DNA of 64,000 bases. Source: Aureisphaera sp963669405 (GTDB taxonomy: Bacteria; Bacteroidota; Bacteroidia; Flavobacteriales; Flavobacteriaceae). Shown piece by piece: positions 9,134-18,497 of the stretch. The stretch lies in contig CAXXHF010000002.1 of NCBI GenBank assembly GCA_963669405.2, forward strand, positions 3,082,470 through 3,146,469. Reading direction: 5' to 3'. A program made the position numbers and the translations under genes. Each line of letters starts with the position of its first letter. Positions within the stretch are counted from its first letter, which is position 1. The notes beneath the pieces are model-generated. The model was not told the origin of the DNA. It saw only the letters and a list, made by a program, of their open reading frames with translations, and did no database searches.

Positions 9134-11521
9134 CTATTCTTTGGTAACTCGAAGCGTAGCTTCTTTTTGTTTAGAAGAAATGCGATAGAACCCCGGAGTT
9201 TTTTCAGAACTGATTTGTCCACCCTCTACTGAGAGATTGGACTTTTCAAATTGAGGTAATTCTACTATGAATTCCCAATCATCCTGTGTTTGGGTAACCC
9301 TTACTTCGGTAGTTCCTTCTTTGTTGCTAAAGTATATGGATATTTCATTATCACCCACCATCACATTTTCCAACGAAGCATGATCCCAACTGGAGGGCAT
9401 TTGGGGTTGAATGACAACTTTTTGATTGGCGGCATCTGGTCGAATCCCGAAAAACTGTTCTACAATGGGCACGGCATAACCATAAACATTCCAAGCTTGG
9501 GTTACCATGCCATAATCTGGTGAAACCTCGTAAATACTCCCGGGTAATGCATAACTAAAGGTTCTTGTCATTCGTTTCAAGTAATTTAATGCCTTGTCGG
9601 GTCTTCCGTAATTATTTTCAGAAACAACCTGAACGCCTGTTGGTAAGGTCATCACCGCTCCAGTATAGGAGAAAATCTTACTCCCTTTAAAAGAACCATC
9701 GTCGCTTCCAGCAGATTCATCTCTATCGATTCCTGTAACAAACACTCCAAATGGGTTTACAAACTTTTCTGCAGTATTCAATGCTTTGAGGGCTTTGTCT
9801 TTTGGTGCGATACCTACTTCCATGGGCGTGTTGACTACCCAATTATGATGCATTACAAAAGGGCGATTTTCTGAAGATGGATTTGCCAAGATGGCTTGTT
9901 TGGTTTGTTTCAATTCTTCTACTGCCCAGGGTTTTCCTAAGGTATCTGCACGAACAATGGCATCTTCAATTAAATGCAATGCTTGTTCATCTGACCCAAT
10001 AAAATCTGCATAAGACTGAAACTCTTCGTTCCAGAATTTTTCATTGATACTGTTTTTAATTTGTTCTGCAATATAGGCGTATCCTTTACTGAGTCCGTCC
10101 TTGCCAATTTCGGCTGCTATTTTGGAAGCATCTACAAATGCCTTTTGGGTATATGCAGCTACATCGATCATTTCACTATCCATACCATGTACTTCCATCA
10201 TGCCGTATCCATCGGGAAATTGGTTTTTATTGCCATCGTTTTCATTCATGAGCCAATTAAGCCCTTTTTCAATGGTTGGGAAATATTCCTCTAAAAAAGC
10301 CTTATCACCATCCCATTGGTAGATTTTCCAGATTAAAGAGACAAATTGAGGGGTTTCATTAATGTTTCCGGGATTGAAAACCGCTCCGTTGGTAGACATT
10401 TCGTGTATGATACGACCGTTGCCATTCACGGCTTCCGAAACACTATCCAGAAGCTTAATGGTACTGTAAACAGGGGCTCTTTGCCCAATAGCTATATACC
10501 CTTGCAAGGCATATTCACTATCTACTCCAAACCACCAAGGATAATCTGGAATTCCAGCTCCAATGCCTGTCCCAACTTCGGGTACGGATCGCACCAACCA
10601 ATCGCAATTGTACTTTACCCACTCAAAAGCTTCTTCAATGTCTTTATTGGGAACAGTTAATTTGGTTTTGTTTGCAAGAGCTTCGTACCGTTCTTTTTTT
10701 GCCGTAAAATCGTTGTAAATATTTTTTCTAATGGACCTATGGTTATCCTGAGCCGTTTTTTCTGAAAGGTAGGAGCCGGCTATTACAAAATTAACAAGAG
10801 TGGATCCATTTTCGGGCAATTCAATTTCATAGCTTAAAGTTTTGGCATTACTGGCACTAGCTTCTTTCTCAGCTTCTGAATATTCCGATACCCGAGCATC
10901 CATCCCTATAATGGAATACCAAGGGTTAAGACTATCCTTGAAAGTGAGCAATCCTTTGGCGCTATCATAATTGGCCATATCGGGCCCATCGATCATTTGG
11001 GTTCGCTCTCCCAACCAAGTGGGGCGAAGGTCAGATTGTGCTGTAAAATTTAGTACGCCCTTCCGTTTTGATCCTCTATTGGTAATGCGAAGTTGTATCA
11101 CCACACCTTCTTTTCCATCGGGTACGAATTGCCATCTTTCCACCGACAAATCATCGCTAAAGGAATAGTCCATTTTAGTAGCATAAGGGTAGTTGGTAAA
11201 AGAACTAGCTTTATCTAATTTGAAGCTTTTATCGCCTAAGTTTAAAGAAATTTCAAACCCATCCAATAATTTAATGGGGTGATTCCAAATACCGCCCATT
11301 TCCCCTTTAATGTGCCATCCCAGATCAGGGAAAGATCCATCTTGATGGCCGACCATATAAACACGATCTCCTGCCGTAACGTAAGGGGATTCCAAATAGG
11401 ATTCCTTTCCAACAATGGAAGGGCTTCCTTCAGCCAGTTCGCTAAAACTTAATGGTTTTTCTGCAGAATCTTGACAACTGATAAGGGGCAACAAACAGAG
11501 TAGGAGAAAGGCTTTTTTCAC
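9134..11521 (-). CDS. Lipoprotein six-hairpin glycosidase, glycogen-debranching (GDE C-terminal) type
   Basis: A 795-residue protein with a lipoprotein signal (LLPLISC, lipid-attached Cys16), so it should sit at the outer or inner membrane surface. The N-terminal half is a beta-sandwich (about residues 25-290) and the second half an (alpha/alpha)6 barrel of the amylo-alpha-1,6-glucosidase type, with PDYPWWFGVDSEYALQGY, DGYGMMEVHGMDSEMIDVAA and YGRPDKALNYLKRM. A C-terminal beta domain follows. Such enzymes hydrolyse alpha-linked glucans or related sugars; the exact substrate cannot be read from the sequence. The start codon is GTG. It converges with the T9SS gene, the two stops lying one base apart. 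Confidence 0.75.
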   Translation of the reverse strand: MKKAFLLLCLLPLISCQDSAEKPLSFSELAEGSPSIVGKESYLESPYVTAGDRVYMVGHQDGSFPDLGWHIKGEMGGIWNHPIKLLDGFEISLNLGDKSFKLDKASSFTNYPYATKMDYSFSDDLSVERWQFVPDGKEGVVIQLRITNRGSKRKGVLNFTAQSDLRPTWLGERTQMIDGPDMANYDSAKGLLTFKDSLNPWYSIIGMDARVSEYSEAEKEASASNAKTLSYEIELPENGSTLVNFVIAGSYLSEKTAQDNHRSIRKNIYNDFTAKKERYEALANKTKLTVPNKDIEEAFEWVKYNCDWLVRSVPEVGTGIGAGIPDYPWWFGVDSEYALQGYIAIGQRAPVYSTIKLLDSVSEAVNGNGRIIHEMSTNGAVFNPGNINETPQFVSLIWKIYQWDGDKAFLEEYFPTIEKGLNWLMNENDGNKNQFPDGYGMMEVHGMDSEMIDVAAYTQKAFVDASKIAAEIGKDGLSKGYAYIAEQIKNSINEKFWNEEFQSYADFIGSDEQALHLIEDAIVRADTLGKPWAVEELKQTKQAILANPSSENRPFVMHHNWVVNTPMEVGIAPKDKALKALNTAEKFVNPFGVFVTGIDRDESAGSDDGSFKGSKIFSYTGAVMTLPTGVQVVSENNYGRPDKALNYLKRMTRTFSYALPGSIYEVSPDYGMVTQAWNVYGYAVPIVEQFFGIRPDAANQKVVIQPQMPSSWDHASLENVMVGDNEISIYFSNKEGTTEVRVTQTQDDWEFIVELPQFEKSNLSVEGGQISSEKTPGFYRISSKQKEATLRVTKE

Positions 11522-11639
11522 AATGAGAATATATGTTAGTACGTTAAAAATAAGTTATTTGGTTGAAAGTGTCAATCTATCCATTTTGTTCTGTAAGGAT
11601 TTCCATTTTATCCGTCCAATACAGCTTAATATAACCATC

Positions 11640-12452
11640 ATGAAAAAGTCAATTTTTACCTGTCTTCTTGTTTCAATGTTATTGCTATCGTGTAAGAATA
11701 GCAATGAAACGCAAAGGACTCATGAGAGCCCTATTGAAGAAGTAGCCGCTACCAATACAACCATAGCAGATTACCCAACAAGTGTTTCCCAAATTTTTAA
11801 TGCACATGGAGGTGTTCAAAACTGGAATGACATGAATACCCTTTCTTATGAAATCTTAAAAGGAGAAGTTTCTGAAAATCATACAGTTTCCTTGAAGGAT
11901 AGACGTGTAAAAATTAATCACCCAGATTGGTCTATTGGCTATGATGGAGCGGATGTTTGGTTATTACAGAATGAGGAAGAAGCATATAAAGGAAACGCAC
12001 GCTTTTATCACAACTTATACTTTTATTTTTACGCCATGCCTTTTGTGTTAGGTGATGATGGAATTACGTATGAAATGATGGAGCCTACTCAGCTTTTGGA
12101 TAAAGAATACCATGGCATTAAAGTTTCCTATAATGATGGAGTAGGGGATTCTCCCAAAGATGAATACATTTTGTATTATGATCCAGATACAAATCGTATG
12201 GAATGGTTGGGATATACAGTGACTTATAAAAGTAATGAGAAAAGCGAGAAATGGAATTTCATCAACTATTCTGAATGGGCTACGGTAAATGAGTTGCTAC
12301 TTCCTAAAAGATTAACGTGGTATACTTCAGAAAATAACAGCCCAAAGGAGATTCGTAGTGATGTAGAATTCTTGAATGTTCAAATTTCAGGGGATATGTC
12401 AGAGGATGTGATGTTTGAAATGCCAAATGGAGCAGAAATTATCAAAAGATAG
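11640..12452 (+). CDS. DUF6503-like lipoprotein
   Basis: The protein of 270 residues begins at ATG 11640, where a clear lipoprotein signal starts (MLLLSC, Cys18); the open frame extends upstream to 11523 but without signal features. The mature part contains IFNAHGGVQNWNDMNTLSYEI, GYDGADVWLLQ and FYHNLYFYFYAMPFVLGDDG, a pattern I associate with the flavobacterial DUF6503 family, related in fold to LolA-like lipid-binding lipoproteins. Function is unknown. The gene diverges from the glycosidase gene and has a short 3' interval before the SRPBCC gene, which runs the other way. Confidence 0.7.
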   Translation: MKKSIFTCLLVSMLLLSCKNSNETQRTHESPIEEVAATNTTIADYPTSVSQIFNAHGGVQNWNDMNTLSYEILKGEVSENHTVSLKDRRVKINHPDWSIGYDGADVWLLQNEEEAYKGNARFYHNLYFYFYAMPFVLGDDGITYEMMEPTQLLDKEYHGIKVSYNDGVGDSPKDEYILYYDPDTNRMEWLGYTVTYKSNEKSEKWNFINYSEWATVNELLLPKRLTWYTSENNSPKEIRSDVEFLNVQISGDMSEDVMFEMPNGAEIIKR

Positions 12453-12508
12453 CATTATTCTAAGATGTATAAAATGATAAAGGGAATCTGCTGAGTCAAT
12501 TTCAAAGA

Positions 12509-12943
12509 TTAAGCTCGCTCTTCAAAAGGAACTACATGTCCCTTTTCCACATATTGTTTTAGGCCATTGAGAAGCATAGCCCAGCAAAAGGAAGAATTTC
12601 GGAATTCATTGTTGCACTGCATCCATCCCAAATGAGAGAACTTAAGCAGGACTCCTTCATCTATTTCTTCTAGATCAAAACCAAAGGTTGTAGTTTTCCA
12701 ATCTTCACTGGATTGGGTCATTTTAAGGTGAAATGATTTGTTGGGTTCAACCAATACAACTTCCGCAAGCCAATCATATTCTGGAGCGAAGTAGAGATTG
12801 TACGCCGTGTTTAATTCTGGAGTTCCCGTGCATTTGAGTGTCCACCAATTATTGAGGTGTTCGGGCAGGCTTACTGCGTCGAACACCTTTTGAAGGGTAC
12901 TTGAGATGGTGAGATCGTGGTAAATGGAATGAGAATTATTCAT
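12509..12943 (-). CDS. SRPBCC (AHSA1/START-like) domain protein
   Basis: A small single-domain protein of 144 residues, MNNSHSIYHDLTIS at the N-terminus, with the AHSA1 pattern VFDAVSLPEHLNNWWT, a central beta sheet and the C-terminal helix FCWAMLLNGLKQYVEKG. Members bind hydrophobic ligands or act as Hsp90 co-chaperone-like modules; no ligand can be named. The frame continues upstream to an ATG at 12967, but that codon lies in the loop of the terminator at 12950-12986, so the ATG at 12943 is preferred. Confidence 0.8.
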   Translation of the reverse strand: MNNSHSIYHDLTISSTLQKVFDAVSLPEHLNNWWTLKCTGTPELNTAYNLYFAPEYDWLAEVVLVEPNKSFHLKMTQSSEDWKTTTFGFDLEEIDEGVLLKFSHLGWMQCNNEFRNSSFCWAMLLNGLKQYVEKGHVVPFEERA

Positions 12944-12949
12944 AAGCTG

Positions 12950-12986
12950 TAAAATAAAAAGGGCCATTTAAAGAAATAGCCCTTAT
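12950..12986 (-). terminator. Intrinsic terminator after the amidohydrolase pair
   Basis: Arms AAGGGC (12959-12964) and GCCCTT (12979-12984) close a 14-base loop. On the reverse strand the stem is followed by TTTATTTT, only a few bases after the stop codon at 12989. Confidence 0.65.
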
Positions 12987-12988
12987 GT

Positions 12989-14284
12989 TTAGTTTCCAGA
13001 ATACTTACCCATATAGCGTTTCCAAAGCTTGGTTTGATGGGTTTCCAACGAAATCTCCCTGCCATCTATAAAAGCATGGGTTAAGATATTAGTTCGCATA
13101 TCCAAAGCATCTCCTTCGCTCACAAAGAAAGTAGCGCTTTTTCCTACTTCTAGGCTTCCATAATCATTATCAATACCCAAAATCTTGGCGGTATTCAAAG
13201 AAATAAGCTGCAATGCAGTTTCCTTATCCATGCCTTGCCCTACTACTTGTCCTGCATAAAAGGGAAGGTTTCTGGTATTCATACGTTCCATTTGTCCTTT
13301 GGCATGCAATCCTACCAAAAGACCTCCATCAGCCAATAACTTTGGTAATTTATAGGGTAAATCGTAATCATGATCATCTCCTCGAGGAGTGGTATGTACG
13401 CGGTTTACCAAAACAGGGATATTATTTTCTTTCAAAAACGGAATGATTTTGTGTGCTTCGTAACCTCCTACAAGAACAATTTGTTGAACCCCTGATTCTT
13501 TTGCTAAGGTTATTCCGTCAATAATCTCACGTTCCCCTTGTGCGTATATATATAGTTTATTACTTCCATTAAAAAGTCCTTGCATAGCAGCAAAGCCTTC
13601 ATTTTTGGAGGCGGCTTTTGTTTTTCCGTAAGCTTTAGCCTCTGCCAAATATGAGCGGACTTCCTCTATACGTTCATTGTACTTGTCATCCGGTTTCCAG
13701 GCAGGGTCTTCACCAAGCCACCAACGTCCACGTTTAAAACTATTGGGCCAACGCAGGTGAATTCCGTCATCTGTTTTTAAAGCTGCATCTTCCCAGTTCC
13801 ATGCATCTAATTGCACTATGGATGAGGTACCGGAAATTCTTCCGCCTTGAGGTGTAACTTGTGCCAATAGCACTCCATTGGGCCTAAGGGATTCTACGAC
13901 CTTACTTTCTGCGTTATAGGCAATAATGCTTCGAATATTTGGAATGAAATCTCCGATTTCATCAAAATCCCGGGTTTGTCGTAAAGCATCTATTTCTCCT
14001 AACCCTAGGGTACTTACCGGAGCAATAAACCCTGGGTAAATATGTTTTCCATTGGCATTAATCACTCTTCCTTGAGTTGTGGTAGAAGCATCGCCAATGG
14101 CTGTGATTTTTCCATCATTGAAAACAATGACACTATTTTCAATTACAGAACCATTCCCTAAGTGAGCAGTTGCTCCTGTAATACTTATTGTTTCCGATTG
14201 TGAAGGAGCTGGGGTTTGTTGTGCCCAAGCATGTAATCCAACACTTATAACTGTAGCTAAAATTATGTTTTTTAAAATCTTCAT
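12989..14284 (-). CDS. Secreted amidohydrolase-like protein lacking the N-terminal HxH metal ligands
   Basis: A 431-residue protein with a signal peptide (ILATVISVGLHAWAQ). It has the amidohydrolase composite fold: an N-terminal beta-sandwich strand region, then NGKHIYPGFI at about residues 78-87, and a C-terminal ISLNTAKILGIDNDYGSLEVGK. In active imidazolonepropionase-type enzymes the PGFI motif continues with D-x-H-x-H; here it continues APVSTLG, so the first two metal-binding histidines are missing. It is 7 bases downstream of the larger amidohydrolase and resembles that protein's N-terminal half. A pseudoenzyme or subunit role is the likely inference. Confidence 0.8.
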   Translation of the reverse strand: MKILKNIILATVISVGLHAWAQQTPAPSQSETISITGATAHLGNGSVIENSVIVFNDGKITAIGDASTTTQGRVINANGKHIYPGFIAPVSTLGLGEIDALRQTRDFDEIGDFIPNIRSIIAYNAESKVVESLRPNGVLLAQVTPQGGRISGTSSIVQLDAWNWEDAALKTDDGIHLRWPNSFKRGRWWLGEDPAWKPDDKYNERIEEVRSYLAEAKAYGKTKAASKNEGFAAMQGLFNGSNKLYIYAQGEREIIDGITLAKESGVQQIVLVGGYEAHKIIPFLKENNIPVLVNRVHTTPRGDDHDYDLPYKLPKLLADGGLLVGLHAKGQMERMNTRNLPFYAGQVVGQGMDKETALQLISLNTAKILGIDNDYGSLEVGKSATFFVSEGDALDMRTNILTHAFIDGREISLETHQTKLWKRYMGKYSGN

Positions 14285-14291
14285 GGTTGGA

Positions 14292-17249
14292 TTAGTTTAT
14301 GGTTTCACAATGCATATGAATCTTTTCTTTCTTTTTGGCTGGTTTGGTTTTTCCTCCTCCGTCTTTCTCTGCACGCATAAGCTTCATGAGTTTGTTGCGC
14401 TCTTCTTTAATGGCTTTCCGCTTTGCCTTATCAGCTTCCAGATCAAAATAAACAGTACCGTCTATAATAGTCTTTTCTGCCTTGGCATATACCGAAAGGG
14501 GATGATCTGACCATAATACCAAATCAGCATCCTTGCCTTCTTTTATACTTCCGGTGCGGTCATCTAAATGTAATAACTTAGCAGGATTAATGGTAACCAT
14601 TTTCCAAGCTTCTTCTTCACTCATTCCTCCGTACTTAATACTCTTAGCAGCTTCTTGATTTAACCTCCGAGACATTTCATTATCATCGCTATTAATAGCG
14701 GTCACTACTCCTTGGCTTGCCATAATTGCGGCATTGTAAGGGATGGCATCATTAACCTCGTATTTATAGGCCCACCAATCACTAAAGGTAGAACCTCCAA
14801 CACCGTGCTCTGCCATTTTATCTGCCACTTTGTATCCTTCCAAAATGTGGGTGAAGGTATTAATTCGGAAATCGAATTTTTCTGCCACTTTCATTAGCAT
14901 ATTGATTTCACTTTGTACATAACTATGGCAACTAATGAAACGTTCTCCATTTAGGATTTCAGCCAAGACTTCCAATTCTTGATCATAACGATAGGATTGA
15001 CCACCTTTCTTTTTGGCGTCGTATTCCTTGGCACGGTTAAAGTAATTTACATATACCTGCTCAACCCCCATTCTTGTCTGCGGGAAACGAGCGAAACTTT
15101 GCCAATTGGACTGCTTTACATTTTCACCTAAGGCAAATTTGATAAACTTCGGGCTGTTATCTATAATAAGTCCATTGGCATCTTCTCCCCATTTTAGTTT
15201 TAAAATGGCCGAACGACCTCCAATAGGGTTGGCTGAACCATGTAAAATTTGAAGAGCTGTGACACCACCTGCAAGATTGCGGTAGATGTCTATGTCTTCA
15301 GGATCTACTACATCCTCAATCGTAACTTCTGCAGAAGAATTGTGCCCGGCTTCGTTAATGGATAGGGCGGCAATGTGCGAATGTTCATCAATAATCCCCG
15401 CAGTTAAGTGCTTTCCTGTAGCGTCAATTTTCTTGGCACCTCCGGCACTTAGGTTTTTACCAATACCTACAATTTTACCATTTTTAACCAGTACGTCTGT
15501 ATTTTCTAATACCCCTGCATCTTCACTAGTCCAAACCGTGGCATTTTGAAACAACATATTTTGTGGTTTGGGCTTACTGCTAAAGCCATAACCCACGTTG
15601 GGATATGTGGTAGGAACGATTTCTGGTTTTTTGTCTTTTTCTTTATCGTCTTTGTCATCTTTATCCGCGTCTCCCGTTCTGGTGGCCGTAAACGAACTCT
15701 CCGTGCCATTGGGTAAAACCAATTTACCCTTAAAGGAGTTACCCGAGGTTGGAATTAACGCTGCAGCCGTATGGGTTTCACTTTTGTCTTCGTCTGTAAA
15801 CGAAAAGGTAATCCAACCTTCTTTATAGGAGGCTTTGGCTTTTAACTTGTTTTCCCCTTGTTTTACCTCCATCTTGGGTTTGGTAGCTTCACCTTTCAAA
15901 GTCATATCATAGTTCACTCCATTTGCAGTTAGGGTATATTTCCCACGAATGTCCCTTTGGGTCATATCGTTGATAACGTGTTTATCTCCCTGAACCCAGT
16001 TTTCGTACATTGTGGTTTCCTTGTCAAAAATGTTTCCTGAGGTAATCAAGAAATTAGCGTATTTCCCTTTTTCCAAAGTACCAAGCACATTGCTCTTTCC
16101 TAACAATTGGGCTGGAACAGTAGTTAAGGCTTCTAAGGCTTTGGTTTCAGACAAACCATGTTTTATAGCCTTCATTAAGTTTGTTTTAAACTCAGACATC
16201 TTTTCTAAGTCGTGCGTGGTCAAGGAAAAAGTAATTCCGTTTTCTGCCAATACCTTAGGATTGGTAGGGGATTGGTTCCAAGCACGCATATCTTCCAAAG
16301 CAACGTATTTGGCATGGTAAGGATCACTTACATCAAAAGCAGCTGGGAAATTTAATGGTATAATATATTTAGCTTGTGTTGCTTTAATACTTTCGATAGC
16401 TTCATATTCATCACCACCTCCTACAATCACATAATTTATTCCAAATTGATCTCCAATTTTATCCGCTCGTATGTCATTTCCCTTGTCACCAGCGTAGAAG
16501 AAAGGAATAAGATTTTTGTTTTCTATCATGGCTTCCAGTGAACGGTCCTTGGTTTTTGAATTCCCTTTAGAGTACCAGTCCATATCACTGTACATCTGTC
16601 TGAGCAAAGCCATAGATCCCATAAGTGAAGTGGGGTAGGACTGTCTGCTGGCAACACTTTTGGAAAAACTGAAGAACTGTCCAGAAGCATCTTCCAAGAT
16701 TCGATCTTGATCACCGCCCATATCATTTAAGGCAACCAAAACTCCAGTTCCACGGGCTATTCCATCCATGAGGTGGGTATTAACCATTCCAAAGCCTTCC
16801 TTCCGAAATTCCTTCGCTTTCTTCTTATCGTACTTAAATTTCTCTATTCCGTGTGTTTCGGGCATGATATGATCATTCCAGTAGAACCCTTCTCTGGATG
16901 CATCGTATTGGGGTCCGCGACCGTTGCTTCTTTCCCGTTCGGGTTTTTTCAATCCAAAACCGGAATAACTTTCAATAAAAGAAGGATAAACATGTTTTCC
17001 ATCTAAATCGATGGTAACCGAATTGGCAGGGATAGAGACTCCTTTGCCTGCATCAACTACTTTTCCATTTTGTATAAGTAATGTCCCTTTTTTTACCACA
17101 TTCGTTGGAGTGATATGAATGGTGGCGTTGGTAAATGCCGTGTAATTATTATTTTCCTCTTTAACTCCGTCATTTTTCGGAAAATAATCTTGGCCATTAG
17201 CGAATCCTACCATGCCAAGGCATAGCAGAAAAAAGATGGTTTTTTTCAT
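14292..17249 (-). CDS. Secreted tandem amidohydrolase, N-half degenerate and C-half with metal ligands
   Basis: A 985-residue fusion with a signal peptide (FFLLCLGMVGFANG). The N-terminal amidohydrolase unit (about residues 30-440) reads GKHVYPSFIESYSGFG, without the HxH pair. A beta linker and a charged stretch (DADKDDKDDKEKDKK) lead to the second unit, where AGIIDEHSHIA holds His623 and His625, and later FISCHSYVQ, NTFTHILEGY and INSDDNEMSR provide further ligands. The second unit is expected to be a functional periplasmic or exported hydrolase acting on cyclic amides or peptides; the substrate is unknown. It is upstream of the 431-residue homologue, as one operon. Confidence 0.85.
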   Translation of the reverse strand: MKKTIFFLLCLGMVGFANGQDYFPKNDGVKEENNNYTAFTNATIHITPTNVVKKGTLLIQNGKVVDAGKGVSIPANSVTIDLDGKHVYPSFIESYSGFGLKKPERERSNGRGPQYDASREGFYWNDHIMPETHGIEKFKYDKKKAKEFRKEGFGMVNTHLMDGIARGTGVLVALNDMGGDQDRILEDASGQFFSFSKSVASRQSYPTSLMGSMALLRQMYSDMDWYSKGNSKTKDRSLEAMIENKNLIPFFYAGDKGNDIRADKIGDQFGINYVIVGGGDEYEAIESIKATQAKYIIPLNFPAAFDVSDPYHAKYVALEDMRAWNQSPTNPKVLAENGITFSLTTHDLEKMSEFKTNLMKAIKHGLSETKALEALTTVPAQLLGKSNVLGTLEKGKYANFLITSGNIFDKETTMYENWVQGDKHVINDMTQRDIRGKYTLTANGVNYDMTLKGEATKPKMEVKQGENKLKAKASYKEGWITFSFTDEDKSETHTAAALIPTSGNSFKGKLVLPNGTESSFTATRTGDADKDDKDDKEKDKKPEIVPTTYPNVGYGFSSKPKPQNMLFQNATVWTSEDAGVLENTDVLVKNGKIVGIGKNLSAGGAKKIDATGKHLTAGIIDEHSHIAALSINEAGHNSSAEVTIEDVVDPEDIDIYRNLAGGVTALQILHGSANPIGGRSAILKLKWGEDANGLIIDNSPKFIKFALGENVKQSNWQSFARFPQTRMGVEQVYVNYFNRAKEYDAKKKGGQSYRYDQELEVLAEILNGERFISCHSYVQSEINMLMKVAEKFDFRINTFTHILEGYKVADKMAEHGVGGSTFSDWWAYKYEVNDAIPYNAAIMASQGVVTAINSDDNEMSRRLNQEAAKSIKYGGMSEEEAWKMVTINPAKLLHLDDRTGSIKEGKDADLVLWSDHPLSVYAKAEKTIIDGTVYFDLEADKAKRKAIKEERNKLMKLMRAEKDGGGKTKPAKKKEKIHMHCETIN

Positions 17250-17320
17250 TAGAGAATAATTGGTTATTTATGTTTTAAATATAGTAAGGTAAGATGGTTT
17301 TGTAAGGATATAGAACAGAG

Positions 17321-17337
17321 TTTAACACACTGTTAAA
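17321..17337. repeat. Inverted repeat TTTAACA-CAC-TGTTAAA
   Basis: Perfect 7-bp arms with a 3-base loop lie 6 bases beyond the stop of the DUF3810 gene and 71 bases before the tandem amidohydrolase. No U-run follows, so it may be a weak terminator or an operator for the amidohydrolase operon. Confidence 0.4.
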
Positions 17338-17343
17338 GAAATC

Positions 17344-18411
17344 TTAAAGAGGTCTGTCTTCAAAATAATTGACAACCAAAGCTACCATATAGCTATAGCT
17401 CATGATTCCTTTTGATTGATTATTGGCTTTTAAGAACTGGTCCCAAAAAGCCTTAGAAAGATCTTCGAAGGGGTTTTCATAACTCTGCCAAAACTCCCTC
17501 ATTTCTCGATAGCTTTCTAAGATTCCAAAATTTATAGTTGGAAGTAGTTCCTTGTACATGTCCATATCCCTTCTGGCAATTTCATTAACGCAATAACGCA
17601 GTGCGAAGACATATCCTGTATATTGAATGTAGGGATCATCATTATGCAAGGTTGCCAGTGTAGCAATGAAATTGGCTTCATTTTCAGCCGCATATCCTAT
17701 TTGATGTGCTTGTTCATGGCAACTCACCACAGGAAACTTGTAGGTTTTTATAAGATTGTTAACCTGGGCTTCACCTGTTAGCGGATTGTAATAGCCACTA
17801 TACCCCATATACGTAAGCCCTAAGCTCCAGCCACTTTTTTTAATGCTTTTTGGTGAATAATGAAGATTGGGGTATTCACGTTCCAGATTTTGGTATCCAT
17901 TTATGGTTTTATCGAAAATTTCCTGTTGCGTATATGGAAGGTCGATTTTAGTACTATCTGCATAACCCAATTGTCGATGCATTTGGTTGGATTTGGCTAT
18001 GAGACGTTTTGTGGTCTCAACCAATTCTTCAGTAGTATAATCTCTTTCCAACTGAAGTGTTTGGTGCAAAGGAGTTCGCAAATAATTGAGACCCCACATA
18101 AGGTTGAAAACCAAATAAATAATAGAAAGAGATGCTAAAATATCAACCACAAATGCCACGGGTTCCCTTCTAACTCGTTTTATATTTTTAACCAACCATC
18201 GTATTAAAAACAGTACCAATAATAAATACAGGATGTCTCCTATGGAAAAAGGAATCCATCCAAAAAGAGTTCGGGATATTTTGGACAAAAAGGGATAAAT
18301 ACCTTGACTGTAATAGGTTTCTATAAACTCTGGAAAGTTTCTTAAAATAAGGAGCGAAAAATACTGAACAGGGAGTAGGAGGGCTAAAATTACTTTAGTT
18401 CTTTTTCGCAT
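17344..18411 (-). CDS. DUF3810 membrane protein with an HExxH motif
   Basis: A 355-residue protein with three hydrophobic segments in the first 125 residues (VILALLLPVQYFSLLIL, IGDILYLLLVLFLIRWLV and VVDILASLSIIYLVFNLMW), followed by a soluble domain. The soluble domain contains VVSCHEQAHQIGYAAENEANF, which has a gluzincin-like HExxH and a downstream glutamate (ENEANF) that could be the third zinc ligand. This matches DUF3810, a widespread family without a demonstrated function. A membrane-bound peptidase is a reasonable inference. The promoter box TATGTTTG at 18416-18423 ends 4 bases before the ATG. Confidence 0.82.
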   Translation of the reverse strand: MRKRTKVILALLLPVQYFSLLILRNFPEFIETYYSQGIYPFLSKISRTLFGWIPFSIGDILYLLLVLFLIRWLVKNIKRVRREPVAFVVDILASLSIIYLVFNLMWGLNYLRTPLHQTLQLERDYTTEELVETTKRLIAKSNQMHRQLGYADSTKIDLPYTQQEIFDKTINGYQNLEREYPNLHYSPKSIKKSGWSLGLTYMGYSGYYNPLTGEAQVNNLIKTYKFPVVSCHEQAHQIGYAAENEANFIATLATLHNDDPYIQYTGYVFALRYCVNEIARRDMDMYKELLPTINFGILESYREMREFWQSYENPFEDLSKAFWDQFLKANNQSKGIMSYSYMVALVVNYFEDRPL

Positions 18412-18415
18412 AACT

Positions 18416-18423
18416 CAAACATA
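18416..18423 (-). promoter_or_regulatory. -7 box (TATGTTTG) for the DUF3810 gene
   Basis: Exact TAnnTTTG match on the reverse strand, 4 bases before the start codon, implying a leaderless transcript. It is divergent from the pepD promoter 46 bases away. Confidence 0.5.
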
Positions 18424-18468
18424 CAAAGAATTCTTTGATCATTCGTTTATCGAAAGCATAAGAAGGTG

Positions 18469-18476
18469 TATTTTTG
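18469..18476 (+). promoter_or_regulatory. pepD: -7 box (TATTTTTG) for pepD
   Basis: Exact TAnnTTTG match that overlaps the TTG at 18474. The TTG cannot then be the start of translation, which supports ATG 18498 with a leader of about 15 bases. Confidence 0.55.
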
Positions 18477-18497
18477 AACATAAATTTTTTAAGAAAT

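Noticed and set aside
12944..12967. Longer N-terminus (MALFILQL) for the SRPBCC protein
   Set aside because: The upstream ATG lies in the loop of the terminator of the preceding operon and adds residues that do not resemble the family.
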